In this document: one piece after another, positions 21,181 through 30,196 of the stretch
How positions within the stretch are numbered: position 1 is the stretch's first letter
How the letters are laid out: every line of letters starts with the position of its first letter
NCBI GenBank assembly: GCA_965203045.1
Contig: OZ241850.1
Span: 930,001-994,000, forward strand
Source of the DNA: G965203045 sp965203045
GTDB taxonomy: Bacteria > Pseudomonadota > Gammaproteobacteria > PS1 > Pseudothioglobaceae
Direction of reading: 5' to 3'
DNA: 64,000 nucleotides
Translations under genes and position numbers: made by a program
The notes under the pieces: model-generated
Database searches by the model: none
What the model was told of the DNA's origin: nothing
Seen by the model: only the letters and a program-made list of their open reading frames with translations

Positions 21181-21385
21181 ACTTTAATAATAGCGATATT
21201 GCTGTTATTTGTTATTTGGAGTATTGTATTTGTCAATGGTAGCGCTGCTTATTTTGCCTATTTTGTTTAGTCTAAGTTTTGGTGAGTTGTGTATTGGGGT
21301 TTATTGCTAAAGTTGTTGTTTTAGCCCGAAGTGTGGATTAATTAGCAAAATAAAACGACAAGTGTATTATTATATATTAATATAT

Positions 21386-21414
21386 TTGACAATTGCTTTT
21401 GCATATAGTATAAG
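21386..21414 (+). promoter_or_regulatory. Strong sigma-70-like promoter upstream of a small exported protein
   Basis: There is a perfect TTGACA (21386-21391), a 17-bp spacer and TATAAG (21409-21414). It sits about 30 bp before the ATG at 21449 and could also drive the first rhodanese gene downstream. Confidence 0.6.
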
Positions 21415-21448
21415 TGTTGTAATAGTCTTTTACATTGAGGTTTGTGTT

Positions 21449-21700
21449 ATGCGAAGTATGTTTAGATTGATTTTAATAATTGGTATATTAAGTTTTAGTT
21501 TATTAAGTGTTAGCGCTATTGATTATAATGATGGTGTGCCGATTTTAAAAGAAGGCGCTGAACCTACTGAAGCTCAAGAAAATGCTATTCGCAAAGGAGC
21601 TAGGAATTGGTGTTCTGATAGGCCAGATGAAGAAAGAGAGCAGTGTGAAGTTGATTATTTCATTGCTCATAATTATCAAGGAGACCCCAGTTGTGACTGA
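21449..21700 (+). CDS. Small exported cysteine-containing protein, unknown function
   Basis: An 83-residue protein. The start at 21449 is preceded by GAGG at a good distance and gives a clean signal peptide (MRSMFRLILIIGILSFSLL, cleavage near VSA-ID). The frame runs further upstream but those residues would wreck the signal. The mature part is acidic and polar and contains three Cys (in NWCSDR, EQCEVD and at the end PSCD), so a disulfide is possible. I recognise no family. It stands behind a strong promoter and directly before a rhodanese gene with a perfect ribosome-binding site, so a periplasmic sulfur-related role is conceivable but is only inferred from position. Confidence 0.7.
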   Translation: MRSMFRLILIIGILSFSLLSVSAIDYNDGVPILKEGAEPTEAQENAIRKGARNWCSDRPDEEREQCEVDYFIAHNYQGDPSCD

Positions 21701-21770
21701 GCACATCTTTGCAGAGGTTGGTTTATCAATATGATAAGCCTAAATTTTAGATAAAATAAGGAGAAAAGTT

Positions 21771-22430
21771 ATGAAGTTCAAAACTTTACTAGTCAGCGCT
21801 GCTAGTGTGGCGCTACTATCAACCACGGCTGTTGTTGCAAAGCCGGTTGGTATTGATAGAGGTATTATGGAGGTTGCTGGTATTAGTCGTAATCAAGATA
21901 ATAACAATACTGTTCATCCAGCATTTGCCAAAACTTCGCGTCCATGCCCACCATTTTGCATTCAACCAATGCACCCATTTTCACCCGCCAAAATTGAGAC
22001 TGTTGGTGAGCGTGAAATGATTCATGCAGCAGCAAAAGTTGCAGGTGGTGATAATAGCATAATGTTAATGGACAATAGAACACCAGTATGGACTACTGCC
22101 AAAAAAGGCGGCACTATACCCCATTCGGTAAATATTCCATTTAATACCATTAATTCTAAAGCGGTTGCTAAAGACCCAGATGCGGTTATTGAGGTTTTGA
22201 CATCTAGATTTGATGTTAAAGAACAAGATGGCATTTTGGATTTTAGTAGCGCTAAAACACTTTATATGTTTTGTAATGGTATGTGGTGCGGTCAATCACC
22301 TGCTGGTATCCGCGCTTTATTATCCTTGGGTTATCCCGAGCATAAGCTGAAATATTATCGTGGCGGTATGCAAGATTGGCATATCTTGGGCCTATCTACT
22401 GTTGCCAAAGATAGAGCTTTTGCTAGATAA
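21771..22430 (+). CDS. Periplasmic rhodanese-domain protein, copy 1
   Basis: A 219-residue exported protein. The signal peptide (residues 1-23, ending AVVA) follows a perfect AAGGAG ribosome-binding site. A Cys motif PCPPFC (residues 58-63) precedes a single rhodanese domain (~75-210) with the active-site loop YMFCNGMWCGQSPAG, catalytic Cys probably C168 with a second Cys at 173, and the usual ending YYRGGMQDW. Rhodaneses move sulfane sulfur; the substrate here is unknown, but it suits a sulfur oxidizer. The 3' two thirds are almost identical in DNA to the next gene. A terminator separates them, so they are independent transcription units. Confidence 0.88.
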   Translation: MKFKTLLVSAASVALLSTTAVVAKPVGIDRGIMEVAGISRNQDNNNTVHPAFAKTSRPCPPFCIQPMHPFSPAKIETVGEREMIHAAAKVAGGDNSIMLMDNRTPVWTTAKKGGTIPHSVNIPFNTINSKAVAKDPDAVIEVLTSRFDVKEQDGILDFSSAKTLYMFCNGMWCGQSPAGIRALLSLGYPEHKLKYYRGGMQDWHILGLSTVAKDRAFAR

Positions 22431-22439
22431 TTTTTTCAT

Positions 22440-22478
22440 TAATGCCTCTATCTAGTTTTGCTAGTTAGGGGCATTTTT
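22440..22478 (+). terminator. Rho-independent terminator after rhodanese copy 1
   Basis: Arms AATGCCTCTA (22441-22450) and TAGGGGCATT pair with one T-G wobble around a ~15-nt loop, followed by a short T run. Confidence 0.65.
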
Positions 22479-22492
22479 AATTGGAGATAATA

Positions 22493-23209
22493 ATGAAAAT
22501 TAAATTAGTTAGTATTTTATTTGCTACTAGCGCTTTTGTATTTAATGCTGGGGCGGCTGATATGATGGGTTCAGGTCATAATTGGAATCTTGGTAGCGCT
22601 AAAGCTAAGTTTAAAGTAGCTATTGCCAAAGGTATTGGTGAAGTAGCAGGTATTTCTAGAAACCAAAATACTAATGCTAAAGTCCATCCGGCATTTGCCA
22701 AAACTTCGCGTCCATGCCCACCATTTTGCATTCAACCAATGCATCCATTTTTGCCAGCAGAAATTGAGACTGTTGGTGAGCGTGAAATGATTCATGCAGC
22801 AGCAAAAGTTGCAGGTGGTGATAATAGCATAATGTTAATGGACAATAGAACACCAGTATGGACTACTGCCAAAAAAGGCGGGACTATACCCCATTCGGTA
22901 AATATTCCATTTAATACTATTAATTCTAAAGCGGTTGCTAAAGACCCAGATGCGGTTATTGAGGTTTTGACATCTAAATTTGATGTTAAAGAACAAGATG
23001 GCATTTTGGATTTTAGTAGCGCTAAAACACTTTATATGTTTTGTAATGGTATGTGGTGCGGTCAATCACCTGCTGGTATCCGCGCTTTATTATCCTTGGG
23101 TTATCCCGAGCATAAGCTGAAATATTATCGTGGCGGTATGCAAGATTGGCATATCTTGGGCCTATCTACTGTTGCCAAAGGTAGGGCCGCTATTGCTAGT
23201 GGTAACTAG
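22493..23209 (+). CDS. Periplasmic rhodanese-domain protein, copy 2
   Basis: A 238-residue paralogue of the preceding gene. The ATG at 22493 is chosen because GGAG lies at 22483-22486; a TTG 12 bases earlier is in frame but unlikely. The signal peptide (MKIKLVSILFATSAFVFNAG, cleaved near AGA-AD) and the first ~60 residues differ clearly from copy 1. From the PCPPFC motif onward the two proteins differ at only a few positions, including the same rhodanese loop CNGMWCGQ. The role is presumably the same: periplasmic sulfane-sulfur transfer, not further assignable. A clean terminator follows. Confidence 0.88.
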   Translation: MKIKLVSILFATSAFVFNAGAADMMGSGHNWNLGSAKAKFKVAIAKGIGEVAGISRNQNTNAKVHPAFAKTSRPCPPFCIQPMHPFLPAEIETVGEREMIHAAAKVAGGDNSIMLMDNRTPVWTTAKKGGTIPHSVNIPFNTINSKAVAKDPDAVIEVLTSKFDVKEQDGILDFSSAKTLYMFCNGMWCGQSPAGIRALLSLGYPEHKLKYYRGGMQDWHILGLSTVAKGRAAIASGN

Positions 23210-23228
23210 AAGTTTTTAAATTACCAAT

Positions 23229-23259
23229 AAAAAGGGCGTTATTAATAATGCCCTTTTTT
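23229..23259 (+). terminator. Rho-independent terminator after rhodanese copy 2
   Basis: A near-perfect hairpin: AAAAAGGGC (23229-23237) pairs with GCCCTTTTT (23250-23258), inner arms TTATT/AATAA, and a T run closes it. A textbook terminator. Confidence 0.85.
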
Positions 23260-23321
23260 ATGCTGTTATCACTTTTAATAAAAATTAATTAAGAAAGCAT
23301 AACAAAATATATAATGAGCGC

Positions 23322-24185
23322 ATGAGAAAAATTTATATTGTTATTTTTTTAATACTAAATTTAACAGCGATTGCATTTTTTAATCCGATGCAATTTATGC
23401 CTAAATTTAGTCAAAATAAATATCTTAATTTAAGTCAATTAATGAATGATTACCAACCTAATTTTGAACGTGAAAGACGTATTGTTAGTCAAATTGAAGA
23501 TAGTATTATTGATGGTGAAGTTAATTGGTTAAAATCAAATCAGGGCGATATTTTCAGTATTTACACCGAAGCTGATATTGATAAAGACAAGCCCAAAGGC
23601 GGATTAATAATTTTGCATAGCAGAGGTTTTCATTCTAATTGGGAAACAGTTATAAGACCACTTAGAGTTGGTTTGGCAGAGCGCGGCTGGGATACTCTTT
23701 CTGTGCAAATGCCAGTTTTAGAAAAAGATGCTAAATATTATGATTATGTGCCTATTTTGCCGTTTGCGCGCGCTAGAATACAAGCGGCAATTGATTTTTA
23801 TAAACAAAAAGGTATTAACAATATTGTCCTTGTTGCCCATGCTTGCGGCGCGCACATGACACAAGATTTTATTGATAAGTTTGGCATAAAAGATATTAGC
23901 GCTTTTGTTGGTATTGGTATGGGCGCTACCGATTACAAACAAAAAAACTTATATCCAATAATTTTGACCTTAATAGACAAAAATATCCCCATACTTGATG
24001 TGTTAGCCCAGCATGATTATCCCGGTGTGCTTAGACTGGCAACCATTCGCAACGAGGCTTTTCAAATAATGCAAAACCCCAAAAATAAACAAGTTATTAT
24101 CCCTAATACCGACCATTATTATAGTTCAGATAAAGCAACTAATGCTATGCTAACTTCGGTGGGGCTTTGGCTAGATAACTTGTAA
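23322..24185 (+). CDS. DUF3530-like alpha/beta-hydrolase-fold protein
   Basis: A 287-residue protein with an N-terminal hydrophobic segment (residues 4-20), signal peptide or anchor. The core looks like the DUF3530 branch of the alpha/beta hydrolases: [44 protein letters not shown], then a C-terminal Asp/His region ([17 protein letters not shown]). At the nucleophile elbow, where GxSxG is expected, it reads AHACGAHM, so there is no Ser nucleophile; Cys is the only candidate. It may be non-enzymatic. No clear ribosome-binding site precedes the ATG. It stands alone between a terminator and trhO. Confidence 0.7.
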   Translation: MRKIYIVIFLILNLTAIAFFNPMQFMPKFSQNKYLNLSQLMNDYQPNFERERRIVSQIEDSIIDGEVNWLKSNQGDIFSIYTEADIDKDKPKGGLIILHSRGFHSNWETVIRPLRVGLAERGWDTLSVQMPVLEKDAKYYDYVPILPFARARIQAAIDFYKQKGINNIVLVAHACGAHMTQDFIDKFGIKDISAFVGIGMGATDYKQKNLYPIILTLIDKNIPILDVLAQHDYPGVLRLATIRNEAFQIMQNPKNKQVIIPNTDHYYSSDKATNAMLTSVGLWLDNL

Positions 24186-24226
24186 TATTTGTTAGCAATG
24201 ATAATATAAAATATCCTCATTTTGTC

Positions 24227-25129
24227 ATGATAATAATTTGTACTCTATATCAGTTTATCAATCTTAAAAATTTTCCCATTTTTAAAACACCATTACTTAG
24301 TTTTATCGCAAGCAGAGATATTAAAGGGACAATATTATTGGCAAAAGAGGGTATTAACGGCACTATTGCTGGGCAAAATGAAGCGATTCTACAAAGCTTA
24401 AATTACCTACAAACAACATTTGAATTAACTGAGCTAAATTATAAATTCTCTACTAGCCAAGTCCAGCCGTTCAAGCGACTGAAAATTAAATTGAAAAGAG
24501 AAATTGTTACTATGGGTGTTGCCAATATTAATCCTAAAAAAGCGGTGGGAACTTATGTTTTGCCCAAAGATTGGAATACTTTGATTAGTGATCCACAAAC
24601 ATTGTTAATTGATACTCGTAATGATTATGAATACGGCATAGGCACTTTTAAAAATGCAATAAATCCCAATACCAAGTCATTTAGAGAATTTCCCCAATAT
24701 GTTGAAAAAAATTTGTGTGGGTTGCAACATAAAAAAGTAGCAATGTTTTGTACCGGAGGCATACGTTGTGAAAAATCTACATCTTACTTAAAACAACAAG
24801 GATTTAAAAAGGTTTATCATTTAAAAGGCGGTATTTTAAAATATCTAGCAGAGGTTCCCAAAGCGCAAAGTTTATGGCAAGGCGAATGCTTTGTTTTTGA
24901 TAAACGCGTGGCGGTAACACACGGTCTAACCCAAGGCAAATACCACCAATGCTACGCTTGTCGCTACCCTATTACCACCCAAGATAAAAATCATCCGCAT
25001 TACAGCCGAGGCATATCATGCCCCAATTGCTATGGTAGTAAAACCACCAAGCAACTGTCTCGTTATAAAGAGCGTCAAAAACAGAGTATACTCGCCCAAC
25101 ACAGAGACGGGTCTTATATTGACGATTAA
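24227..25129 (+). CDS. trhO: tRNA uridine(34) hydroxylase TrhO (rhodanese-related, YceA family)
   Basis: This family makes 5-hydroxyuridine at the wobble position of tRNAs. The 300-residue protein has the N-terminal acylphosphatase-like domain ([16 protein letters not shown]), a rhodanese domain with [15 protein letters not shown] and the active loop [12 protein letters not shown], and the C-terminal Cys-rich zinc-like segment (CYACRYPI ... SCPNCYGS) that typifies TrhO. The start has no strong ribosome-binding site, but the N-terminal LYQFINL segment matches the usual beginning of the family. It is unrelated to the two periplasmic rhodaneses upstream. Confidence 0.92.
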   Translation: MIIICTLYQFINLKNFPIFKTPLLSFIASRDIKGTILLAKEGINGTIAGQNEAILQSLNYLQTTFELTELNYKFSTSQVQPFKRLKIKLKREIVTMGVANINPKKAVGTYVLPKDWNTLISDPQTLLIDTRNDYEYGIGTFKNAINPNTKSFREFPQYVEKNLCGLQHKKVAMFCTGGIRCEKSTSYLKQQGFKKVYHLKGGILKYLAEVPKAQSLWQGECFVFDKRVAVTHGLTQGKYHQCYACRYPITTQDKNHPHYSRGISCPNCYGSKTTKQLSRYKERQKQSILAQHRDGSYIDD

Positions 25130-25148
25130 ATAAAAACTAAAAAATATT

Positions 25149-25198
25149 AAGCGCAGCGCTTGTTAAAAATATAATAAAAATTACAAGCTACGGCGCTT
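25149..25198. terminator. Inverted repeat between convergent trhO and pepA, possible bidirectional terminator
   Basis: Left arm AAGCGC-AGC-GCTTGT (25149-25163) pairs with right arm ACAAGC-TACG-GCGCTT (25183-25198): two 6-bp stems separated by a small internal loop and closed by a 19-nt A/T-rich loop. It fills the gap between converging genes. It lacks long T runs, so termination is likely but not certain. Confidence 0.45.
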
Positions 25199-25200
25199 CT

Positions 25201-26619
25201 CTATATTTGATTAAGTAAATATTGCGCTAATAATGCTACTGGGCGGCCGGTAGCGCCTTTATTAGCGCCGCTGTTCCAAGCAGTACCAGCTATATCTAGA
25301 TGCGCCCAAGGGGTTTTTTTACTAAATCTGGATAAAAAACAGGCAGCTGTAATACTACCAGCCTCTCTATTGCCAATGTTTGCCATATCGGCAAAATTGC
25401 TTTTTAGTAGTTCATCATACTCATCTGCAAGCGGTAGCTGCCAGACACCATCACCACTTTGTTCACCAGCGATTTTTAAGTCGTCAAGCGCAGTATTGTC
25501 ATTACCCATTAAACCGCTATAATGTTTTCCTAAGGCAATAATAACAGCCCCAGTTAAGGTAGCGACATCAACTATAAGTTGGGGGTTGAATTGTTGTTTA
25601 GCATAGGTAATAGCATCGCATAAAATCAAGCGCCCCTCGGCATCGGTATTTAGAATTTCAATGGTTTGTCCATCAAGGCTTTGGACGATATCCCCCGGTT
25701 TGGAGGCAACGTCTGAGGGCATATTTTCAACAGTTGGCACTATTACTATTAAATTAAGTTTGAGTTTTAAACTAGCAACTATACGCATAACGCCCAGCAC
25801 ACTGGCAGCGCCGCACATATCGTATTTCATCTCATCCATTGCCTCACTAGGTTTTAAGGAAATACCACCGCTGTCAAACGTAACGCCTTTACCAATTAAG
25901 ACAATAGGTTTTTTGTCGTCATTATAGTGATAGCCCAGACTAATAAGCTTAGGCGGTTGTTTTGAACCTTTGGCAACTGATAGTAGGCTATTCATTCCTA
26001 ATTTTTGCATTTGCCCACTATCTAAAATTTGGCAATCAAGCCCAAATTCATCTGCCATATCACTAGCGGTATCGGCTAAAAAACTAGGGGTGCAAATATT
26101 GCTTGGCAAATCACCTAAATGACGCGTTAGCGCCATACCGTCTGCAATAGCAATGCCTTGCTTTATTAAGTTTTTATCGCTTAACTCAGTCATAATTTCA
26201 ATAGATTTTAGTGGGTGCGGTTTATTGGGTTTTAGTAGTGGTTTTTTAATTTCATAAAAGCTATTTATGATAATACGGATAGTGTTTTGTAATAGCTGGG
26301 CTTCGCTTTGGTCAAGCGTGGTGGTAGGAGTTTTGATAAATAAACTGCTAATTCGGCGTTGTTTGATAACACTAATTGCGTCTAGTAATGATTTTTGATA
26401 TTTTCCAAAACTGGGTTTTTTATGTTCTAAAGTAGCGATAATTAAGTGCTTAGATTTTAGTTCTTTGGGTAGGGCAATATACAAAACATTGGCGCTGGTT
26501 TTTTGTTGTAATGCTAAATAATGCGCTAGTTTGGCATCTATATTACTTTTGTGGGTAATGATAAGTGTTGCATCGCCATTAAATTGAGTATAGCTTTTTG
26601 TGGTAAAATTAACTTTCAT
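25201..26619 (-). CDS. pepA: Leucyl aminopeptidase (M17 family)
   Basis: A cytosolic two-metal aminopeptidase that removes N-terminal residues from peptides; some homologues also bind DNA. At 472 residues it is slightly short for PepA. The catalytic domain is well conserved: [19 protein letters not shown] (metal-binding Lys/Asp), [28 protein letters not shown] (Asp and Glu ligands and the catalytic Arg) and the closing [20 protein letters not shown]. The N-terminal ~150 residues are divergent, as is usual in this family. It is divergent from dsbC with about 36 bp between starts. Confidence 0.92.
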   Translation of the reverse strand: MKVNFTTKSYTQFNGDATLIITHKSNIDAKLAHYLALQQKTSANVLYIALPKELKSKHLIIATLEHKKPSFGKYQKSLLDAISVIKQRRISSLFIKTPTTTLDQSEAQLLQNTIRIIINSFYEIKKPLLKPNKPHPLKSIEIMTELSDKNLIKQGIAIADGMALTRHLGDLPSNICTPSFLADTASDMADEFGLDCQILDSGQMQKLGMNSLLSVAKGSKQPPKLISLGYHYNDDKKPIVLIGKGVTFDSGGISLKPSEAMDEMKYDMCGAASVLGVMRIVASLKLKLNLIVIVPTVENMPSDVASKPGDIVQSLDGQTIEILNTDAEGRLILCDAITYAKQQFNPQLIVDVATLTGAVIIALGKHYSGLMGNDNTALDDLKIAGEQSGDGVWQLPLADEYDELLKSNFADMANIGNREAGSITAACFLSRFSKKTPWAHLDIAGTAWNSGANKGATGRPVALLAQYLLNQI

Positions 26620-26655
26620 TTCAATTAAATAAAATAGCTTATTTTAAAACAAATC

Positions 26656-27360
26656 ATGAAAACAATTATTGTATTTATCCTAACTTTTTTTAGTCTTATT
26701 GCTGCTGGCGATGAAGCTGCTATCAAAGCCAAACTTACTCCTATTATTGCTAATATCGGTAATGCTACTATTAATAAGACCGCTATTGACGGCTTGTATG
26801 AAGTGATATTGGGGGCGAAAATTTTCTATGTTTCTAGCGATGCTAAATTTTTAATTCAAGGCGAGATACGTAATCTAAATACTGGTAAAAATATTACAGG
26901 CGCTAGAATCAAGCAGCTTATTGTCAGTCAACTAAATACTATTCCCGAAGCTGATAAAATTATTTTTAAAGCTGCTAATGAGACTGACTTTGTCCATGTT
27001 TTTACTGATGTTGATTGCCCTTATTGCCAAAAATTACACCGTGAAATTCCAGCTTTAAATAAACTCGGGGTGACCGTTAAATACTTAGCATCGCCAATAG
27101 CAAGTTTACATCCTAAGGCGCTACAAAGAATGAAAAATATTTGGTGCAGTAAAGATAGAAAAGCCGCCTTAGATAAATATAAAAAAACCAAAAAATACAG
27201 CGAAAAATCTTGCCCTAGCGTTGCGGTTGAAAGACAGCTTGCTTTATCTCAATTGCTGGGTGTAAACGGGACGCCAAGCATTTTTTTAAGTAATGGGACT
27301 AATATACCCGGCTTTGTTGCTGCTAAAACTCTACATAGATATGTCAGGCAGGCTCGCTAA
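26656..27360 (+). CDS. dsbC: Thiol:disulfide isomerase DsbC-like
   Basis: A periplasmic disulfide isomerase/chaperone of 234 residues. The signal peptide (MKTIIVFILTFFSLIAAG) is followed by an N-terminal dimerisation domain and a thioredoxin fold with active site DVDCPYCQKLH and the cis-Pro loop NGTPSIFLSNG. A second Cys pair (IWCSKD ... KSCPS) matches the structural disulfide of DsbC. Its 3' end overlaps the convergent DUF2797 gene by 17 bp. An exported cysteine-rich proteome, as seen nearby, would be its client set. Confidence 0.88.
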   Translation: MKTIIVFILTFFSLIAAGDEAAIKAKLTPIIANIGNATINKTAIDGLYEVILGAKIFYVSSDAKFLIQGEIRNLNTGKNITGARIKQLIVSQLNTIPEADKIIFKAANETDFVHVFTDVDCPYCQKLHREIPALNKLGVTVKYLASPIASLHPKALQRMKNIWCSKDRKAALDKYKKTKKYSEKSCPSVAVERQLALSQLLGVNGTPSIFLSNGTNIPGFVAAKTLHRYVRQAR

Positions 27361-28135
27361 TACTAACATCAACTAGGTAACTACTAAATCTACGCACATT
27401 TAAAACACCAGTATCTAATATTAAATACTGTCCTTTAATACCTAATAACATACCGTCTATATGCTGAGTTTTGTCAAAACTAAGCGAAGTGATTTTTTGC
27501 GGATATTCAAGCACGGGATAGCTGATATTGATAATTTTTGTTGGGATTGTTATAGCATCAACTAAGTTAATTTTGGGCAATAATCTATTTCTTATTGCCA
27601 CTAAATCCAATTTCTCTGCCTCGCCAATTAACATTTTTCGCCAATTTGTTTTATCATTAATATATTGTTTTAACTGCATTTCTAACTTACCAGATTTAAG
27701 GCGATTATCAACTTTTAGCATTGGCAAAGCGCTAACTGCGCCTTGGTCAATAAAACGTTGTGGAATATGACGAGTAATACCAACTTTAGCCCCGCTAGAA
27801 TTTGCTAAATAAACAGTATGTTGCTTAAAACAATTTGCAAGTCCCCACTCTGGTTGGCGACAAGTGCCTTGGTGGTAATGGCAAGTTTCTGGCTTTAGAA
27901 TACACATATCACAGCTTGCAAGCCTTTGGGAACACAGGTAGCAATAGCCTTGCGCATAACTTTTTTTGGTAGGGTTGCCACAGTTAGCGCAATAAATAAC
28001 ATTTTGAAAGCTAAGGCTTAAATTTTGTCCTAGTTTGTCATTAAGGCTTATTAAATCACTACCAACTTTTAATTGGTATTGCGCCTTGCCGTCAACAAGA
28101 CTGGTTAACATCTTTTTAAGAGTCCCTACTGGCAT
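27344..28135 (-). CDS. DUF2797 family protein, zinc-finger-like N-terminus
   Basis: A 263-residue cytoplasmic protein of the DUF2797 family. Residues ~48-92 hold many Cys in pairs (YCANCGNP, GYCYLCSQ, SCDMC, ETCHYHQGTC), which suggests zinc binding. Then follows the family signature HTVYLANSSGAKVGITR, which resembles the GIY-YIG nuclease start (Y...Y...KVGIT) and is followed by RFIDQGAV. Nuclease activity has not been shown from sequence. The start overlaps the purC end by 10 bp, so it is co-transcribed with purine synthesis genes. Confidence 0.85.
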   Translation of the reverse strand: MPVGTLKKMLTSLVDGKAQYQLKVGSDLISLNDKLGQNLSLSFQNVIYCANCGNPTKKSYAQGYCYLCSQRLASCDMCILKPETCHYHQGTCRQPEWGLANCFKQHTVYLANSSGAKVGITRHIPQRFIDQGAVSALPMLKVDNRLKSGKLEMQLKQYINDKTNWRKMLIGEAEKLDLVAIRNRLLPKINLVDAITIPTKIINISYPVLEYPQKITSLSFDKTQHIDGMLLGIKGQYLILDTGVLNVRRFSSYLVDVSISEPA

Positions 28136-29001
28136 AATAATTGTTGGACTTGTTGATATTTAGCGCTGGTTTTATTGGCAATTTCAGCAGGCAGTTTTGG
28201 CGCTGGCGGGGTTTTATCCCAATTGCAAGTTTCTAAATAATCTCTGACAATTTGCTTATCAAAACTCATAGGACTGGTGCCAACTTGATAGTCGTCTTGT
28301 GACCAAAATCGTGAAGAATCTGGGGTTAATACCTCGTCCATTAATAGTAAATTATCATTTTCATCTAAGCCAAATTCAAACTTGGTATCGGCAATAATAA
28401 TACCGCGTTTCAAAGCGTATTTAGCTGCAAAATTATAGATCTCAATGCTTATATTGCGTACTTTTTTTGCTAAATTCTCGCCTATTAATTTTATTGTTTC
28501 TGTGTAGTTAATATTTTGGTCGTGTTCGCCAATATCCGCCTTAGTAGATGGGGTGTAAATTGCTTGTGGCAATTTTCCCGCCAATTCTAAATTGGGTGGC
28601 AATTTGATGCCACACACAGCCCCAGTTTTTTGGTAATCTTTCCAGCCTGAACCAATTAAATAACCTCTAACAATTGCCTCTACTGGTAGCGGTTTTAATT
28701 TTTTAACAATAATTGCCCGACTGCCGACTTGGTTAGCTTCATCAACAGTTAATATATTAGATAAAGCCATATTATCTAAGTGATTAGCTACAATGTGTTT
28801 AGTTTTGTTGAACCAAAAATTAGAAATTGTGGTTAACACTGCCCCCTTGCTAGCAATAGGTTCTTCTAAAACTACATCAAAAGCTGAAATCCTATCGGTA
28901 GTAACAATTAACATATTTTTATCACCTATGGCGTAAATATCGCGCACTTTACCTTTTTGTATCAAGGGCAGGTTTAATTTAGTTTCATATAATGCTTGCA
29001 T
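28126..29001 (-). CDS. purC: Phosphoribosylaminoimidazole-succinocarboxamide synthase
   Basis: SAICAR synthase, an ATP-dependent ligase of de novo purine biosynthesis joining CAIR and aspartate. The 291 residues match the longer form. Motifs: QKGKVRDIYAIGDKNMLIV, TTDRISAFDVVL, VRGYLIGSGWKDYQKTG, DTKFEFGLD and LMDEVLTPDSSRFW. The start has an AGG a few bases upstream. It precedes the DUF2797 gene with a small overlap and follows dxr by 40 bp in the same direction. Confidence 0.96.
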   Translation of the reverse strand: MQALYETKLNLPLIQKGKVRDIYAIGDKNMLIVTTDRISAFDVVLEEPIASKGAVLTTISNFWFNKTKHIVANHLDNMALSNILTVDEANQVGSRAIIVKKLKPLPVEAIVRGYLIGSGWKDYQKTGAVCGIKLPPNLELAGKLPQAIYTPSTKADIGEHDQNINYTETIKLIGENLAKKVRNISIEIYNFAAKYALKRGIIIADTKFEFGLDENDNLLLMDEVLTPDSSRFWSQDDYQVGTSPMSFDKQIVRDYLETCNWDKTPPAPKLPAEIANKTSAKYQQVQQLLCQ

Positions 29002-29041
29002 AATTTTTCCTATTGATAATAAATGAGTTTGTTATACATAC

Positions 29042-30196
29042 TCAGCTAGCCTTGTTAATAATCATCTGCGTATCAATACGCGCTTTTTTATCATTTGCTA
29101 GAACTTCTTCTAAAGAATTTAATTTTGTTGGGCTATGAGCATTTAGTGTTTTTTCTATAGTGTTGGCAATTTGTAAAAAACTAATTTTACCGTTTAAAAA
29201 AGCATCAACTGCTACCTCGTTGGCAGCATTTAGAACACCAATAGCGCTGCTACCGATTTTAAGCGCGTTCAAACCTAAATTTAGGCAGGTAAATTTTTCT
29301 AAATCAGGGCTATAAAAATCCAGCCTGCCATAACTACTTAAATCCAGCTCAGCAACACCACTATTTAAGCGCTTTGGGTAGGATAGACCATAAGCGATGG
29401 CTGTTTGCATATCAGGAATACTAAGCTGTGCTAACGCTGCGCCGTCCTCATAATGGACCAAAGAATGCACCACACTTTGAGGGTGGATAATAACTTCAAT
29501 TTGTGCGGGGTCTAATCCAAATAAATAATGGGCTTCTATTGCCTCTAAACCTTTGTTCATCATAGTTGCGCTATCTACAGATATCTTCCTACCCATTGAC
29601 CAATTAGGATGATTACAGGCTTGTTCGGGGGTGATACTTGCTAATTTTTTTATTGGTGTGTGTAAAAAAGGTCCTCCAGAGGCGGTTAATTGAATTTTTT
29701 TAACTCCGTTGCGGTCTGCTTGTAAACATTGAAAAACAGCGCTATGTTCGCTATCAATCGGTATTAATGTTGCTTTTGAGTTTGCTAGGGCTTGGGTCAT
29801 TAAATCACCAGCTAAGACTAATGATTCTTTATTAGCGAGTAATACTTTTTTATGCGCTTTAATAGCAGAGAGGGTTGGCATCATACCAGCGCTGCCAACA
29901 ATAGCTGCCATTACAATATCAACCTCTGACTTGCTTACCAACTCAGATAGTGGTTGCGCGCCTGATAAAACTGTGGTTGTTGTATTTTTTAAGCCTTGGG
30001 CTAACTTTTTAGCAGCAGAGGGGCTAGTCATTACTGCCCATTTTGGTTGATATTTAGTACACAATTTGAGCATTGCTTGGTGATTTTTATTGGCGCTTAA
30101 GCCAATAATATTAAAATTGTTGGGGTGTAGGTCTATCACTGCCAAAGTGCTTTTGCCAATAGAACCAGTTGCCCCAAGTATTACCAAATTATTCAT
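29042..30196 (-). CDS. dxr: 1-deoxy-D-xylulose-5-phosphate reductoisomerase
   Basis: This enzyme makes MEP from DXP, the committed step of non-mevalonate isoprenoid synthesis. The 384-residue protein has the NADPH-binding motif ILGATGSIGKSTL, ANKESLV, the metal-binding segment PIDSEHSAVFQCL, the LTASGGPF loop and NHPNWSMGRKISVDSATMMNKGLE. The C-terminal helical domain is complete. The start overlaps the cdsA stop by 4 bp, which keeps the standard gammaproteobacterial order cdsA-dxr. Confidence 0.96.
   Translation of the reverse strand: MNNLVILGATGSIGKSTLAVIDLHPNNFNIIGLSANKNHQAMLKLCTKYQPKWAVMTSPSAAKKLAQGLKNTTTTVLSGAQPLSELVSKSEVDIVMAAIVGSAGMMPTLSAIKAHKKVLLANKESLVLAGDLMTQALANSKATLIPIDSEHSAVFQCLQADRNGVKKIQLTASGGPFLHTPIKKLASITPEQACNHPNWSMGRKISVDSATMMNKGLEAIEAHYLFGLDPAQIEVIIHPQSVVHSLVHYEDGAALAQLSIPDMQTAIAYGLSYPKRLNSGVAELDLSSYGRLDFYSPDLEKFTCLNLGLNALKIGSSAIGVLNAANEVAVDAFLNGKISFLQIANTIEKTLNAHSPTKLNSLEEVLANDKKARIDTQMIINKAS

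Noticed and set aside
21181..21361. Possible short membrane peptide directly after the rnhA stop (hydrophobic 29-residue frame)
   Set aside because: It has no start codon or ribosome-binding site; AT-rich DNA often reads as hydrophobic residues.
21883..23065. Minus-strand open frames inside both rhodanese genes
   Set aside because: They are the same antisense frames repeated because the two genes share DNA; no start signals and no family resemblance.
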